From positions 1 to 54,446 of the IMG/VR virus record IMGVR_UViG_3300046171_000011: a DNA stretch of 54,446 nucleotides. One strand, given 5' to 3'. Positions 15,485 to 25,035 of this stretch are shown here, piece after piece. A model generated the notes under the pieces. The model saw nothing but the letters and a program-made list of their open reading frames with translations, had not been told where the DNA came from and did not search any database. The translations under genes were made by a program, and so were the position numbers. How positions within the stretch are numbered: the stretch's first letter is position 1; each line of letters opens with the position of its first letter. This DNA comes from a virus.

Positions 15485-17376
15485 GCAACTTATTACCAAC
15501 AGACTATCAATCATTTATACACAAATCACGTTACGCTAAATACTTTGATGGTAAGGGTCGTGAGAGTTGGAGTGAGACAGTAGGACGTTACATATCTAAC
15601 TTAGTTCATACCAAGGTAGAAGAAGATATAGCTAACGAGCTAGAGCAAGCTATTCTAGGGCAGGAGATTATGCCTAGTATGAGGGCTATGATGACAGCAG
15701 GGGCTGCACTTGATCGTGATAACACGGCAGGGTACAACTGTAGTTACCTACCCGTAGATGATCCTAAATCCTTCGACGAGGCTATGTTCATTCTCTTGTG
15801 TGGCACTGGAGTTGGGTTCAGTGTTGAGCGGCAGTTCATCTCTAAACTTCCCGAAGTCCCTGAGTTGTTCGACAGTGATACCACAATCGTCGTGAAGGAT
15901 AGTAAAGAAGGTTGGGCTAAGGCTTTCCGTCAACTGTTAGCACTCCTATGGGCAGGGGAAATTCCTAAGTGGAACACGTCTTTGATTAGACCTGCAGGTG
16001 CGAGACTTAAAACGTTTGGTGGTCGGGCATCTGGTCCTGCTCCTCTGATAGAACTGTTTAACTTTGCTGTGTCCGTATTCAAGGGCGCACAGGGGCGTAA
16101 GCTATCCTCTATGGAATGCCATGACCTAATGTGTTTCATTGGTCAGATCGTTGTTGTAGGCGGCGTACGGCGTAGTGCTATGATCTCTTTGTCTAACCTA
16201 AGTGATGATCGTATGCGCCACGCTAAGTCAGGTCAGTGGTGGGAGACTGCAGCACACAGGGCATTGGCTAATAACAGTGTGTCTTACACAGAGAAGCCAG
16301 ACATTGAAACGTTTATGCGTGAATGGACTGCGTTAATAGAAAGTAAATCAGGTGAGAGAGGTATATTTAATCGTGAAGCAAGTAAGAAGCAAGCTGCTAA
16401 GAATGGTAGACGCAATGCGGATCAAGAGTTTGGGACTAATCCGTGCAGTGAAATCATCCTTCGTCCATATCAGTTCTGCAATCTTACAGAGGTGGTGGTA
16501 CGGTCCACAGATACGGTGGAAGACTTGGCTAGAAAGGTCAGACTCGCCACAATACTTGGGACGATCCAAAGCACGTACACAAAGTTCCCCTACCTCAGAA
16601 AAATCTGGCAGAAAAACACAGAAGAAGAACGGCTCTTAGGTGTATCTCTGACAGGTATTATGGACAACAATTTAATGACAACACAAAACAAAGGATTGGA
16701 GAAAACCCTTGAACATCTACGGAATATTGCAATATCTACGAACATGGAATGGTCTAAGTATCTTGGCATTGAGCCTAGTGCTGCTATTACTTGTATCAAG
16801 CCATCTGGCACAGTCTCGCAACTCGTTTCCTGCGCCTCTGGAATCCATGCCAGACATTCAGACTACTATATTAGAACAGTCAGAGGCGACAACAAAGACC
16901 CCCTGACAAAGTTCATGGCTGATAGTGGTATACCTAATGAGCCTTGTGTGTTTAAGGGTGATACTACAACTGTGTTTAGTTTCCCTGTTAAGTCACCAGA
17001 GAGTGCGGTAACACGTAATGATATGTCTGCTATAGAACAACTAGAGACATGGCTAACATATCAGCGTCACTGGTGTGAACATAAACCTAGTGTGACAATC
17101 TCTGTGCGTGACCATGAGTGGCTAGATGTAGGTGCATTCGTGTACCGACACTTTGATGAGATGTCAGGTGTGTCATTTTTACCACACTCAGATCATACAT
17201 ATCAGCAAGCACCGTATCAAGACTGTACTAAAGAGCAGTATAAAGAGATGGCTGATCAGATGCCAAAGGCTATTGATTGGGCTGCACTAGGTACGTATGA
17301 GCATGAAGATAACACAGTAGCTATGCAGACAATGGCTTGCTCTGGTGATAGCTGTGAGATTGTGGACTTGGTATGA
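15481..17376 (+). CDS. nrdJ: Class II (adenosylcobalamin-dependent) ribonucleotide reductase
   Basis: A 631-aa protein. AGYNCSYLPVDD, ILLCGTGVGFSVE and FGTNPCSEIILRPYQFCNL are the conserved active-site and loop blocks of monomeric class II enzymes. SGDSCEIVDLV near the end supplies redox-active Cys residues that would be re-reduced by thioredoxin or glutaredoxin. There is no N-terminal ATP-cone. It reduces ribonucleotides using coenzyme B12 and so works with or without oxygen. The adjacent glutaredoxin gene overlaps its stop, fitting a dedicated electron donor. Confidence 0.95.
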   Translation: MSNLLPTDYQSFIHKSRYAKYFDGKGRESWSETVGRYISNLVHTKVEEDIANELEQAILGQEIMPSMRAMMTAGAALDRDNTAGYNCSYLPVDDPKSFDEAMFILLCGTGVGFSVERQFISKLPEVPELFDSDTTIVVKDSKEGWAKAFRQLLALLWAGEIPKWNTSLIRPAGARLKTFGGRASGPAPLIELFNFAVSVFKGAQGRKLSSMECHDLMCFIGQIVVVGGVRRSAMISLSNLSDDRMRHAKSGQWWETAAHRALANNSVSYTEKPDIETFMREWTALIESKSGERGIFNREASKKQAAKNGRRNADQEFGTNPCSEIILRPYQFCNLTEVVVRSTDTVEDLARKVRLATILGTIQSTYTKFPYLRKIWQKNTEEERLLGVSLTGIMDNNLMTTQNKGLEKTLEHLRNIAISTNMEWSKYLGIEPSAAITCIKPSGTVSQLVSCASGIHARHSDYYIRTVRGDNKDPLTKFMADSGIPNEPCVFKGDTTTVFSFPVKSPESAVTRNDMSAIEQLETWLTYQRHWCEHKPSVTISVRDHEWLDVGAFVYRHFDEMSGVSFLPHSDHTYQQAPYQDCTKEQYKEMADQMPKAIDWAALGTYEHEDNTVAMQTMACSGDSCEIVDLV

Positions 17377-17597
17377 CATACGTAGTTGTATCACGTAGCG
17401 AGTGTCCCTTCTGCACTATGGCTACAGAGTTACTAAAAGAAAAGGGGGTAGCATACACATGCTACTCTCTAGAGTCCTCTCGTTGGGTGCTTGACCTGTT
17501 TAAGAAATCCAATATAACTACTGTACCTCAGATATGGGATACAGAAGGAAATCATATTGGTGGTTACAAAGAACTAGAAACTAAGCTCAGTAAATAG
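17373..17597 (+). CDS. grx: Glutaredoxin
   Basis: 74 aa. The active site CPFC is at residues about 10-13. The cis-Pro segment TTVPQIW and the later GGYKEL are as expected for glutaredoxin. Coupled by ATGA to the RNR gene, and likely the electron donor for it. Confidence 0.92.
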   Translation: MTYVVVSRSECPFCTMATELLKEKGVAYTCYSLESSRWVLDLFKKSNITTVPQIWDTEGNHIGGYKELETKLSK

Positions 17598-17605
17598 GAA
17601 GAGTA

Positions 17606-18031
17606 ATGCAAAGAATAAAAGCGTTTAACAAACTACTACAGAACGTATACTTAAATGCATCAAGACCACCACCCACTAGAGTTTCAGGTACAGAAACAGA
17701 CTATGCTAGACAACACACTAAAGAAGTAGACCTTACAGCAGAGTATCTTATGAACCTGTTTTATGAAAAGCAAGAAAGAAAATGTTACTGGTTAGGGATT
17801 GAGCTTAATCCTGCTTGGATATTTGAGTCGGGGCATCCTCTATCTCTAAGTGTTGATAGACTAGGGACAGACTACTTACAGGGTGAGGTAGTAATATCTT
17901 GTAGGCTTGCCAATCTAGGTAGAAGGGACTACCCCGAAGAGGCTTTTAAAGACGTAGTAACATACTTAAAATCACAGTGGGGTTGGGATGGTTTTCTTTG
18001 CGATCCACCCATTCAACAGGAACTTTTTTAA
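17606..18031 (+). CDS. HNH-like endonuclease, 141 aa
   Basis: GGAAGAG precedes the ATG. The C-terminal half contains SLSVDRLGTDYLQGEVVISC followed by RLANLGR. This matches the usual 'S(L/V)DR(I/L)...Y..GNV...C..AN..K' layout of phage HNH enzymes, in which the Asp-Arg and the Asn are conserved. The first metal-binding residues are less clear (KCYWLGIEL). It sits between glutaredoxin and phoH, so a homing-type origin is possible. Activity inferred. Confidence 0.6.
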   Translation: MQRIKAFNKLLQNVYLNASRPPPTRVSGTETDYARQHTKEVDLTAEYLMNLFYEKQERKCYWLGIELNPAWIFESGHPLSLSVDRLGTDYLQGEVVISCRLANLGRRDYPEEAFKDVVTYLKSQWGWDGFLCDPPIQQELF

Positions 18032-18741
18032 TGAACGAACTTGAGCCACCAAAGAAGCAAACACGGTCACGCAGAAAGACAAACTACAAGAACGCAGCTA
18101 ACAAAAGAGTATCAGGTTTTGTACCACGAACAGAACGACAGAAGCAGCTATGGGATGCAATGCGTGACAGTACACAGGTCATGGTGCTTGGCCCTGCAGG
18201 TACAGGTAAGACTTATGTAACAGCCACCCACGCTGCTGATCTGTATACACTGAAAGATATTGACAGGATAGTTATAACTAGACCTCATATATCTGTAGGT
18301 AAAGACATAGGGTTTCTTCCGGGTTCACTTGAAGAGAAGACCTACCCATGGGCATTGCCTGTGCTTGACGTACTGCAGAAACACTTAGGTAAGGGTGCAG
18401 TAGACACAGCCATAAAGAATGGTAACATTGAGATGTCTCCCTTGGCACTGATGCGAGGGCGTAGCTTTGATAGTTCATTCATCATAGTAGATGAAACACA
18501 GAACATTACAACGCATGAGCTAAAGATGTTGTTGACACGTGTGGGAGAAGGTAGTACAATAGTACTCAATGGTGATGCACAGCAGTCAGACTTAAAAGAG
18601 GCAGATGGTCTATCTAAGATCATTCACTTAGCTAAGAAACATATGCTACCTGTACCCATCATTGAGTTTGGTGTAGAGGATATTGTACGTAGTGACATCT
18701 GTGCAGAGTGGGTAAAAGTATTTATGGATGAAGGTTTATGA
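18031..18741 (+). CDS. phoH: PhoH-like P-loop ATPase
   Basis: 236 aa when started at 18031, where the ATG overlaps the previous stop (TAATG). Walker A is VLGPAGTGKTYVT; Walker B is SFIIVDETQNIT; GDAQQSDLK is the sensor-like motif after it. PhoH is common in marine phages and linked to the phosphate regulon in E. coli. The molecular role in phage is not settled (RNA helicase or RNase-like functions have been suggested). Near the end of the rightward block. Confidence 0.92.
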   Translation: MNELEPPKKQTRSRRKTNYKNAANKRVSGFVPRTERQKQLWDAMRDSTQVMVLGPAGTGKTYVTATHAADLYTLKDIDRIVITRPHISVGKDIGFLPGSLEEKTYPWALPVLDVLQKHLGKGAVDTAIKNGNIEMSPLALMRGRSFDSSFIIVDETQNITTHELKMLLTRVGEGSTIVLNGDAQQSDLKEADGLSKIIHLAKKHMLPVPIIEFGVEDIVRSDICAEWVKVFMDEGL

Positions 18742-18941
18742 AACTAGAACAAGAAGCACAAGAATACCTAGAGGCTAAGCGTAAGCAGCTTAACAAAGAC
18801 GTAGACAATACATGGGCTAGCTTTGATATATTACTAGATGATGCATTGCTTGAGTCTGATGAAAAGACCAGTGCTTTACAAAGGCTGTACGAATGTTTGA
18901 TGTGGGCTAGACTAGCCATAAAGAACAACAAGATAAAATAA
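18738..18941 (+). CDS. Hypothetical helical protein, 67 aa
   Basis: ATGA overlap with phoH. Strongly helical, acidic first half and basic end. It is the last gene of the rightward block, with its stop 2 bases before the terminator hairpin. Confidence 0.55.
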   Translation: MKLEQEAQEYLEAKRKQLNKDVDNTWASFDILLDDALLESDEKTSALQRLYECLMWARLAIKNNKIK

Positions 18942-18942
18942 A

Positions 18943-18966
18943 AGGGGCTAAGCGCCCCTCTAAGTT
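18943..18966. terminator. Bidirectional intrinsic terminator between convergent blocks
   Basis: AGGGGC (18943-18948) pairs with GCCCCT (18954-18959) around a 5-base loop. On the minus strand the stem is followed by TTTTATTTTAT, a good U-tract for ending the long leftward transcript. On the plus strand it is followed by CTAAGTTTTAT, weaker but usable. It lies in the 25 bases between the two convergent genes. Confidence 0.8.
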
Positions 18967-21900
18967 TTATATCTTGCCAACCTCTTCATATATATCAGTG
19001 AGATATTCTATAGCACTTAGTAATAGATGCAATTCTTTATACTCTAGTTCCTTTGGAGTACCTGTTACACCGTGTGTTTTATTAATTAGTTTCTGAGCAT
19101 CCATTCTAATTTCTCTTGGCTTACCCATAATTTTAGAAGCTAGTCTTAGCTTCATGTTGTCTTGTCCTAGCGCTCCGCTAGTCATTACCTTTCTTAGTTC
19201 TGACTTTGTGGTAGATACAAGATCACGCAGTGCTTTTCTCTTTGCGTTTATATTAGAGTCCTTAAACTCTTTATTATCTAATAACTTCTGAACTCTTCTT
19301 TCTAGTACAGGTGCAATCAATTCATTGAAGGCTCTGTCATATGCGGGTATTTTAGTTCTTTCATTAGCGGTCCAAGGAAACATCTCTGCCATAGAGTATG
19401 CTTTCTCTGTAGCAGTCTTGCCCGGTTTTATAGTCAGACCAAAGATACGTGCAAAGGGGTTAGCATCATATAACTCACCCTCACGTGTAGCTACTCTTAA
19501 CTCTTCTCCTGTTATAGCATCTGTTTTGTCAGTAAACGCTTCTAATATATTATCCATGTACTTAGTGGCTGACTGAGTAAATACATCAAACCCTTCTGCC
19601 TGTCTAACATCTTTAGCAGTATCTGTACCAAAGGCAAAACCTGCTATTTTGTTTACTGCATCTATGGGTCTAGTAACACCTGCTACCATGTTACCTGCTA
19701 GTTTACTGAATGCATTAAGGTTTGCTCCACGTGCAGCTTCATCTGCATTTAAGAATACGTCAAGTACGTTATTAAGATCATTAGCAAACTCTACATCCTT
19801 TGAGAACTGACCTACCGCTACCTGAGTTAGCAACTCTTGTATTGCTTCTGGTGGTACTTTAGATGTTTCTTTATCAGGATTGATGAAGTTAAGGTTGGCT
19901 AAGTTTCCTACCCTACCTGCAGCGAGAAACACAGAGAAAGGGAAGGTGTTTTTAGCATCAATAATACTGCCACCTGCACCCTCAACCTCAAACATACCTA
20001 AACCTTTTTTCTGCCTTTCTTTATCATACTGCATAGCAAGAAGAAGGGTTGATGTACCCACCAAAGACCTAGCGAGTGCCTCTGTTTCAGTGATAGTAAT
20101 TCCCTCTGCTTTACCTTTTCTGACAATACGAGATGCTACAGAGTAAGTAGTGCCTATACCACCAAACAAAGACCATTGATAAGAGGTAGCCACAACGTTA
20201 TTAAAGAATCTTCCGAATGGTAAGATTGTTCCTATAGCAGGTAGGTTAGAGAAGTTCTCCACAATTTTAGCTACTGACTTTAAAAGCTGATCATCTGTTC
20301 CATAATCCTTAGCAAACACAGATTTTAAAGTTGTATCTAGTGCTGCTTGGATGATGCCATCATCTATATCTGTCTCTCGCCCTGATTCTAAAACCTCTTT
20401 AAGGGTTGTGTTTTTCTGTAGACGTAGGTGCTTATCCATTTCCGTCATAAACATTTGAGATTTAGTAAAGCTGTCCTGAATACGAACACCTGTTATCTCA
20501 CCTGCTGCCGTAGCAACAGCTTCTGTTTGTTTAAATAATTTACTGTTAGGGTCTATCCCATATCTAGTACTTGTTCTCTCAATACCACCTGCTACTGTTT
20601 CAAATAAAATCTTTTGTATATCTTTATTGTTATCCAGAAACTTCATGTACGCATCATGTGTCGTGTAAGGGTCGAGCAAGTTACGCATCTTTTGGGCCTG
20701 TAGTTGCCTCAGTGCCTTAGCTCTTCTGAAAGATTCTTCTGCACCTACGCGACCTAGCTGACCGCCTAGTGATAGCTGAGACATACCTTTTAGAAATAAA
20801 CCTGTGTAACTAAATGCATCAGCTAAAGTTTGTCCCACAAAGTATTGAGAGAAACCTGCTACGTTAATAGCGGTTGTTGCAGGTGATGATACAAGCAATC
20901 TTTTCCATACAGACTGTGCGTACTTAACACCCTCTACTCTCTTTAGCTCTTTGCCTATCTGTTCTTTTGTTTCTATTTGTGAAAGCGTATCATCTAGTAA
21001 GTCAGATGATCTAACGATACTTGTATCTAATACCTTACGAAACTGAGACAAAGCATTTAAGGATTTACCTGCCTCTGAAATATTATAAGCAAGCATATCA
21101 CTTATCTTTACGTTAGATGCAGATAAGTCTCCAATCATTATACCTGATTTTTGCATATAATTATTCAAGGTATTTAGTTCTTCTTGAGGTAAGAACCTAA
21201 TAACATTAGTCATAAGATCAGATAGGTGTTTTGTTTCACGTCCTATCTTATAGCCTTTTTCTTTAAACAGCAAGGCTAAGCCACTCTTCCCATCTTTACC
21301 TACTAAAAAGTTTTTAATTAGTTGGGCAGGCATAGCCTCATTTGAATAGGCGCTACCACTTTCTACTTTTTTATTCCAATCCATCACTTCTTTGATGAGT
21401 ATTTTAGCGGCTCTCTTAGATTGCTTTTCACTAAGTAAAGGGGTGGCCTCATCAACTACATCTTCTGCAACCTTCTTTAACACATCAGGTGCTGAATCTA
21501 ATCCAGATGCACCCTTTGCTTTACCTGCTACCATCTGTGCGCCACCTGCAACACCACCTAATAGAGCAGAGAAACCTGACTGCAGTGCGCTAAAGCTATC
21601 TTGTGCGCCCACATCAAGCATGACCTGCTGAGCCATTACATCTTGTAGCACAGCAGCAGATGCATCTAGTCCTACTGTATATTTCAAAGACCTCTTAGCT
21701 GCTAAATCCTTTAGCTCCGATTCTTTGCCACGCATTGCCGCCTTAGCTAGACCTCTTCTTCCTTCATTAGCTACTTTTTTAGCTACCTGTTCATACAGCC
21801 TACCTGATGCTTTTACAGAAAAGCCTTGCTTTACGGCACGTCTAGCTGCTTCTATTCCTGCAGCCTTAGCCGCTTCTTTAGCCGCTTCTTTAGTAGCACC

Positions 21901-22470
21901 AGACCTAAATGATGCAGCACCTGTGTTCCTAACAAGTGTTCGTATAGCAGCCTTTGATGCAGCAGTTGTACCTAACGCACCTGCCCTAGCGATACCACCT
22001 GTAGCTATACCAAGGTAGTTACTAGGGTCTACAGCAGCAGCACTTACATAATCCCACACACCACCTACTGCACCCATAAGACCGTCATTCACAAAAACGT
22101 TACCTAGCTGATCATAAATCTGATAAGCTCTTTTGGCTTTTGCCTTGCGTTTATCATCTGCCTTACTAATAAAACGAACCTCTCCTGCAGTAGATATAGT
22201 ATTAGCGTTAAAGAAACGCATATGTTCTACAAAATCTTCTACCACAGCGTCTTCATTTTTATCTTTGTAATCCACGCCTTTGCGTTCTATCATGTATTCA
22301 CGAATAGGCTGTAGGTATTCATACTTCTTTAGGTCATCCTTCTTGAGAGATGTACCTTCTTCAAAAAGCATGTCATCCATAGACGGCTCTTGTTTAACAG
22401 GCGGTTTATACAACTGCCCTGTCTTTAGATTGTCCATTATACTTTGCTTTGTTTTTTCGTATTCATTCAT
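18967..22470 (-). CDS. Large putative internal virion / ejection protein, 1167 aa
   Basis: The largest gene here. Mainly helical, with Ala/Lys-rich coiled stretches (about residues 150-260) and Gly/Ala-rich segments (SALLGGVAGGAQMVAGKAKG) that may interact with membrane. No lysozyme or transglycosylase motif was seen. Its position last in the leftward block, behind lysis and tail genes, matches the very large ejection proteins of podoviruses (T7 gp15/gp16 equivalents), which leave the head to build a channel across the cell envelope. The assignment rests on size and place. Confidence 0.55.
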   Translation of the reverse strand: MNEYEKTKQSIMDNLKTGQLYKPPVKQEPSMDDMLFEEGTSLKKDDLKKYEYLQPIREYMIERKGVDYKDKNEDAVVEDFVEHMRFFNANTISTAGEVRFISKADDKRKAKAKRAYQIYDQLGNVFVNDGLMGAVGGVWDYVSAAAVDPSNYLGIATGGIARAGALGTTAASKAAIRTLVRNTGAASFRSGATKEAAKEAAKAAGIEAARRAVKQGFSVKASGRLYEQVAKKVANEGRRGLAKAAMRGKESELKDLAAKRSLKYTVGLDASAAVLQDVMAQQVMLDVGAQDSFSALQSGFSALLGGVAGGAQMVAGKAKGASGLDSAPDVLKKVAEDVVDEATPLLSEKQSKRAAKILIKEVMDWNKKVESGSAYSNEAMPAQLIKNFLVGKDGKSGLALLFKEKGYKIGRETKHLSDLMTNVIRFLPQEELNTLNNYMQKSGIMIGDLSASNVKISDMLAYNISEAGKSLNALSQFRKVLDTSIVRSSDLLDDTLSQIETKEQIGKELKRVEGVKYAQSVWKRLLVSSPATTAINVAGFSQYFVGQTLADAFSYTGLFLKGMSQLSLGGQLGRVGAEESFRRAKALRQLQAQKMRNLLDPYTTHDAYMKFLDNNKDIQKILFETVAGGIERTSTRYGIDPNSKLFKQTEAVATAAGEITGVRIQDSFTKSQMFMTEMDKHLRLQKNTTLKEVLESGRETDIDDGIIQAALDTTLKSVFAKDYGTDDQLLKSVAKIVENFSNLPAIGTILPFGRFFNNVVATSYQWSLFGGIGTTYSVASRIVRKGKAEGITITETEALARSLVGTSTLLLAMQYDKERQKKGLGMFEVEGAGGSIIDAKNTFPFSVFLAAGRVGNLANLNFINPDKETSKVPPEAIQELLTQVAVGQFSKDVEFANDLNNVLDVFLNADEAARGANLNAFSKLAGNMVAGVTRPIDAVNKIAGFAFGTDTAKDVRQAEGFDVFTQSATKYMDNILEAFTDKTDAITGEELRVATREGELYDANPFARIFGLTIKPGKTATEKAYSMAEMFPWTANERTKIPAYDRAFNELIAPVLERRVQKLLDNKEFKDSNINAKRKALRDLVSTTKSELRKVMTSGALGQDNMKLRLASKIMGKPREIRMDAQKLINKTHGVTGTPKELEYKELHLLLSAIEYLTDIYEEVGKI

Positions 22471-22481
22471 AGTACATTTAC

Positions 22482-24041
22482 CTATTTAGAAAATCTATTA
22501 AGCAGTTCATCTGTTAGTTTTTCGTCTATGCTTTCTTCCCCTTCATTATAAGGGAGTAAAAATAGAGTAGGTTTAAGACCGTCAAAGAATTTATCATTCA
22601 TAGAAGCCAACTCTTCAGCAGTTACATGGTAGGCTTTTTTACCTAATATAATCTTATATGAGTTTTGTCCTACGTTTGTTTTACGCTCTATATTTAAGTT
22701 TCTGTTTTCTAATATTTCATCCAGATCATCTCTGAAGGTAAAGAAAAGACCGCCTAAAACAGATACTGGAAGCCCTCTTTCTATTTTTTCCGTCCTCTTC
22801 ATACTCTTCCATTGATCTCTAGTATAATCAAAGGAAGCCTTGTCTTCAAGAATACTACCTGCAAACTTATTCCGTAGTATTTCTTTTTGAGCAGCACTTA
22901 AAGCAGGTGCTACAGGGAAAGCTGTATCAATGGGAGCAGAAGGTTGTACATCTTCTGCAGGGGCTGCTGTAGCATCAGTTGTTTCAGGTTGGTCCTCATC
23001 CATCCTGCTTGTAATAACAGTGTCTACTACATCTAAGGTTGGTGTTTCTTCCTCTTGAGCATCGGGTGCTTCTATACCATATATCTCTTTTAGTTCCTCT
23101 AGCTCTTCATTACCTATCATATCCTGCAAAACTTTATTTACTGTAGGTGAAGTGAAGAAACTATTACTGTCGTAGTTTCCAAGGTATATATCTAGCGTGT
23201 CTCTTGACCCCTCTATAAGGGCTGCTTGTCTAAGTTCTTTTATATCCTTTTCAAGCAAAACCTTTTTTTCATCTTCACTAAGATTTGTATTAAAGTTGAT
23301 AGCGTTTCTAAGCTCTTCCTCTGCCTGTATATACTGTCTGCTATTTAATACTTTAGTTTCTATATCTCTAAAATCTCTACTGAAATCTATGGTGTCTTTT
23401 TTAGTAAAGAAATTAACATCTGTGAATACCATAGTAGCCTCTGGCATAATGCTCTGATATTCTTTTTGGTTTGCTAGAGCGTTTATATCTGCGTAAGACA
23501 TACCGCCCATATACTCTGTATCACGCAGTCTCTTATCTACAGCAGCCCTGTCACCAAAGCCAAACAGCGTACCCATAAGACCTACTTCTTTTTGTTCTGC
23601 TTGCTCTGCAGGAGTAAGACCATACTGAGTTTCTAGCCTCTGTTTAAGAAGCTCATCAGAAGTGGCATCAGCATAATCTAAATCAACAGGAGTTATGTTA
23701 GGCATAGATACTATTTGCTCAATATCAGATGGCCCTAATGTAGTCATACCTCTCTGATTTGCAGCAGTCTGTAGGGCTTCTGTAAACTTTTGTATTCCTG
23801 CAGGTCCAGTTTTTGAAGAGTGCAACACTTGATCAATAGTAGCACCTAAAGACATAGCTGTTTGCCCTAATGAATAGGCTTGATCCAATCTGGCCTGACG
23901 TGTTTGTATTAACGGAGCATTACGTTCTGCAGCAGACCTCTCGTCTTTTTCGTACTGTTTGGCCTCTTCTGTGCGTGACTCAATGCCCTTAGTAACCCTA
24001 CCTAAAAAAGCTGCAAGGAAATCATCTCTATTAAATGCCAT
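22482..24041 (-). CDS. Putative internal virion protein, 519 aa
   Basis: No known domain recognised. Helical and acidic N-terminal half (SRTEEAKQYEKDERSAAE), a low-complexity Pro/Ala/Thr linker (about residues 345-385) and a globular C-terminal end. It lies 11 bases upstream of the 1167-aa gene, so the two are likely expressed together and may both be ejected with the DNA. Confidence 0.5.
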   Translation of the reverse strand: MAFNRDDFLAAFLGRVTKGIESRTEEAKQYEKDERSAAERNAPLIQTRQARLDQAYSLGQTAMSLGATIDQVLHSSKTGPAGIQKFTEALQTAANQRGMTTLGPSDIEQIVSMPNITPVDLDYADATSDELLKQRLETQYGLTPAEQAEQKEVGLMGTLFGFGDRAAVDKRLRDTEYMGGMSYADINALANQKEYQSIMPEATMVFTDVNFFTKKDTIDFSRDFRDIETKVLNSRQYIQAEEELRNAINFNTNLSEDEKKVLLEKDIKELRQAALIEGSRDTLDIYLGNYDSNSFFTSPTVNKVLQDMIGNEELEELKEIYGIEAPDAQEEETPTLDVVDTVITSRMDEDQPETTDATAAPAEDVQPSAPIDTAFPVAPALSAAQKEILRNKFAGSILEDKASFDYTRDQWKSMKRTEKIERGLPVSVLGGLFFTFRDDLDEILENRNLNIERKTNVGQNSYKIILGKKAYHVTAEELASMNDKFFDGLKPTLFLLPYNEGEESIDEKLTDELLNRFSK

Positions 24042-24045
24042 TATA

Positions 24046-24582
24046 TTAACCCTTTGCCATCAAGCCCATAGGCTTATCTTCTTGTTCTAGACCCTGCTCA
24101 TCATCCATGACAGGCTCTTCTGTTTCTGCCATTTCACTAAGCATTTGAATACCGGGATCAGACGTATCAACATCAGGTTGAGCTAAGCGAGATGCTAGAA
24201 TCATATTAAACCTATTCATTTCTGCTTCTTCCGCTTTCTTCTGTGGGTCTTCCCCAGTGTCCTTAACTGTAACACCCATAGCCTCAATAGATTGTTTTAA
24301 AAATGTGTGTATAATAGGAGCTACAAGCATACCTGCATCAAGTGTGTGAAGTCCACGCATCACACCTTGTAAATAGGTACTCTCTACAATAGGTGCAAGT
24401 GATGCACCTGCTTGGCACATAGCAGCAAAGTCATCAAGAACATCCTGATTAGCTAGGCGTTCAATGTAGTACTTAGCTACATCCTCTACGTTAGCCATCT
24501 CTGGTGGTTGTTCCCATGGGTTGTTACGTGGTTCGTCTGTTAAAGACTGACCGGGAATGGGTCTATCAAATGCTGTAGCCAT
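24046..24582 (-). CDS. Hypothetical structural-block protein, 178 aa
   Basis: Helical and acidic with a Pro/Asn-rich N-terminus and Met/Glu-rich end (QGLEQEDKPMGLMAKG). Amphipathic central helices (GASLAPIVESTYLQGVMRG). Not recognised. Its place between the membrane protein and the ejection proteins suggests a virion-associated role. Confidence 0.5.
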   Translation of the reverse strand: MATAFDRPIPGQSLTDEPRNNPWEQPPEMANVEDVAKYYIERLANQDVLDDFAAMCQAGASLAPIVESTYLQGVMRGLHTLDAGMLVAPIIHTFLKQSIEAMGVTVKDTGEDPQKKAEEAEMNRFNMILASRLAQPDVDTSDPGIQMLSEMAETEEPVMDDEQGLEQEDKPMGLMAKG

Positions 24583-24590
24583 AATGTATC

Positions 24591-25034
24591 CTATTTAGTA
24601 AATCCTGCACCAAAGTAAAGTCCTACAATGGCTGAAACTATGTGTGTGTCTAGTGGGGTGATAACGAAACCTTCTGCGTACTTCCATTGTATTGCCTCTG
24701 CAGGTCCGAACAGCCAGTTAAGTATTCCACCTGTTGCTTCTGTGTACCCTACGAATACACCAACATCAGGATACCACACTGCGACTAGCTTTGGCAAGAC
24801 AATAATGCTGAATACTGCAGATAATGCTATAAGTCTACGTGTCCAAGCAAAGTGTTTGTCTGTCTTACCTGCGTCACGTGCATCTGCTACAGCACTACGG
24901 TTAAACTCTGCACGTTGCATTAGCATCTCCTGCTGCTGCTGACGTGACTTCATGCTCTGCCCCCATATAGACATTACTCCACCAAGGACGGTAGAGAAGA
25001 GCATGGTTATGAGTTCTAAGGGTAAGCCTAACAT
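24591..25034 (-). CDS. Membrane protein, possible holin, 147 aa
   Basis: Three hydrophobic spans: LELITMLFSTVLGGVMSIWG near the N-terminus, LIALSAVFSIIVLPKLVAVW in the middle, and HIVSAIVGLYFGAGF at the C-terminus. A Gln/Met-rich charged loop separates the first two. It starts 2 bases past the endolysin gene, and this adjacency suggests a holin role. A virion membrane protein is the alternative. Confidence 0.55.
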   Translation of the reverse strand: MLGLPLELITMLFSTVLGGVMSIWGQSMKSRQQQQEMLMQRAEFNRSAVADARDAGKTDKHFAWTRRLIALSAVFSIIVLPKLVAVWYPDVGVFVGYTEATGGILNWLFGPAEAIQWKYAEGFVITPLDTHIVSAIVGLYFGAGFTK

Positions 25035-25035
25035 A

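Noticed and set aside
18967-22470. Transglycosylase activity in the 1167-aa protein
   Set aside because: T7 gp16 has such a domain, but I find no matching Glu-centred motif here.
24628-24942. Plus-strand ORFs opposite the membrane protein and other minus-strand structural genes
   Set aside because: No ribosome binding sites or family patterns; they are shadows of the minus-strand genes.
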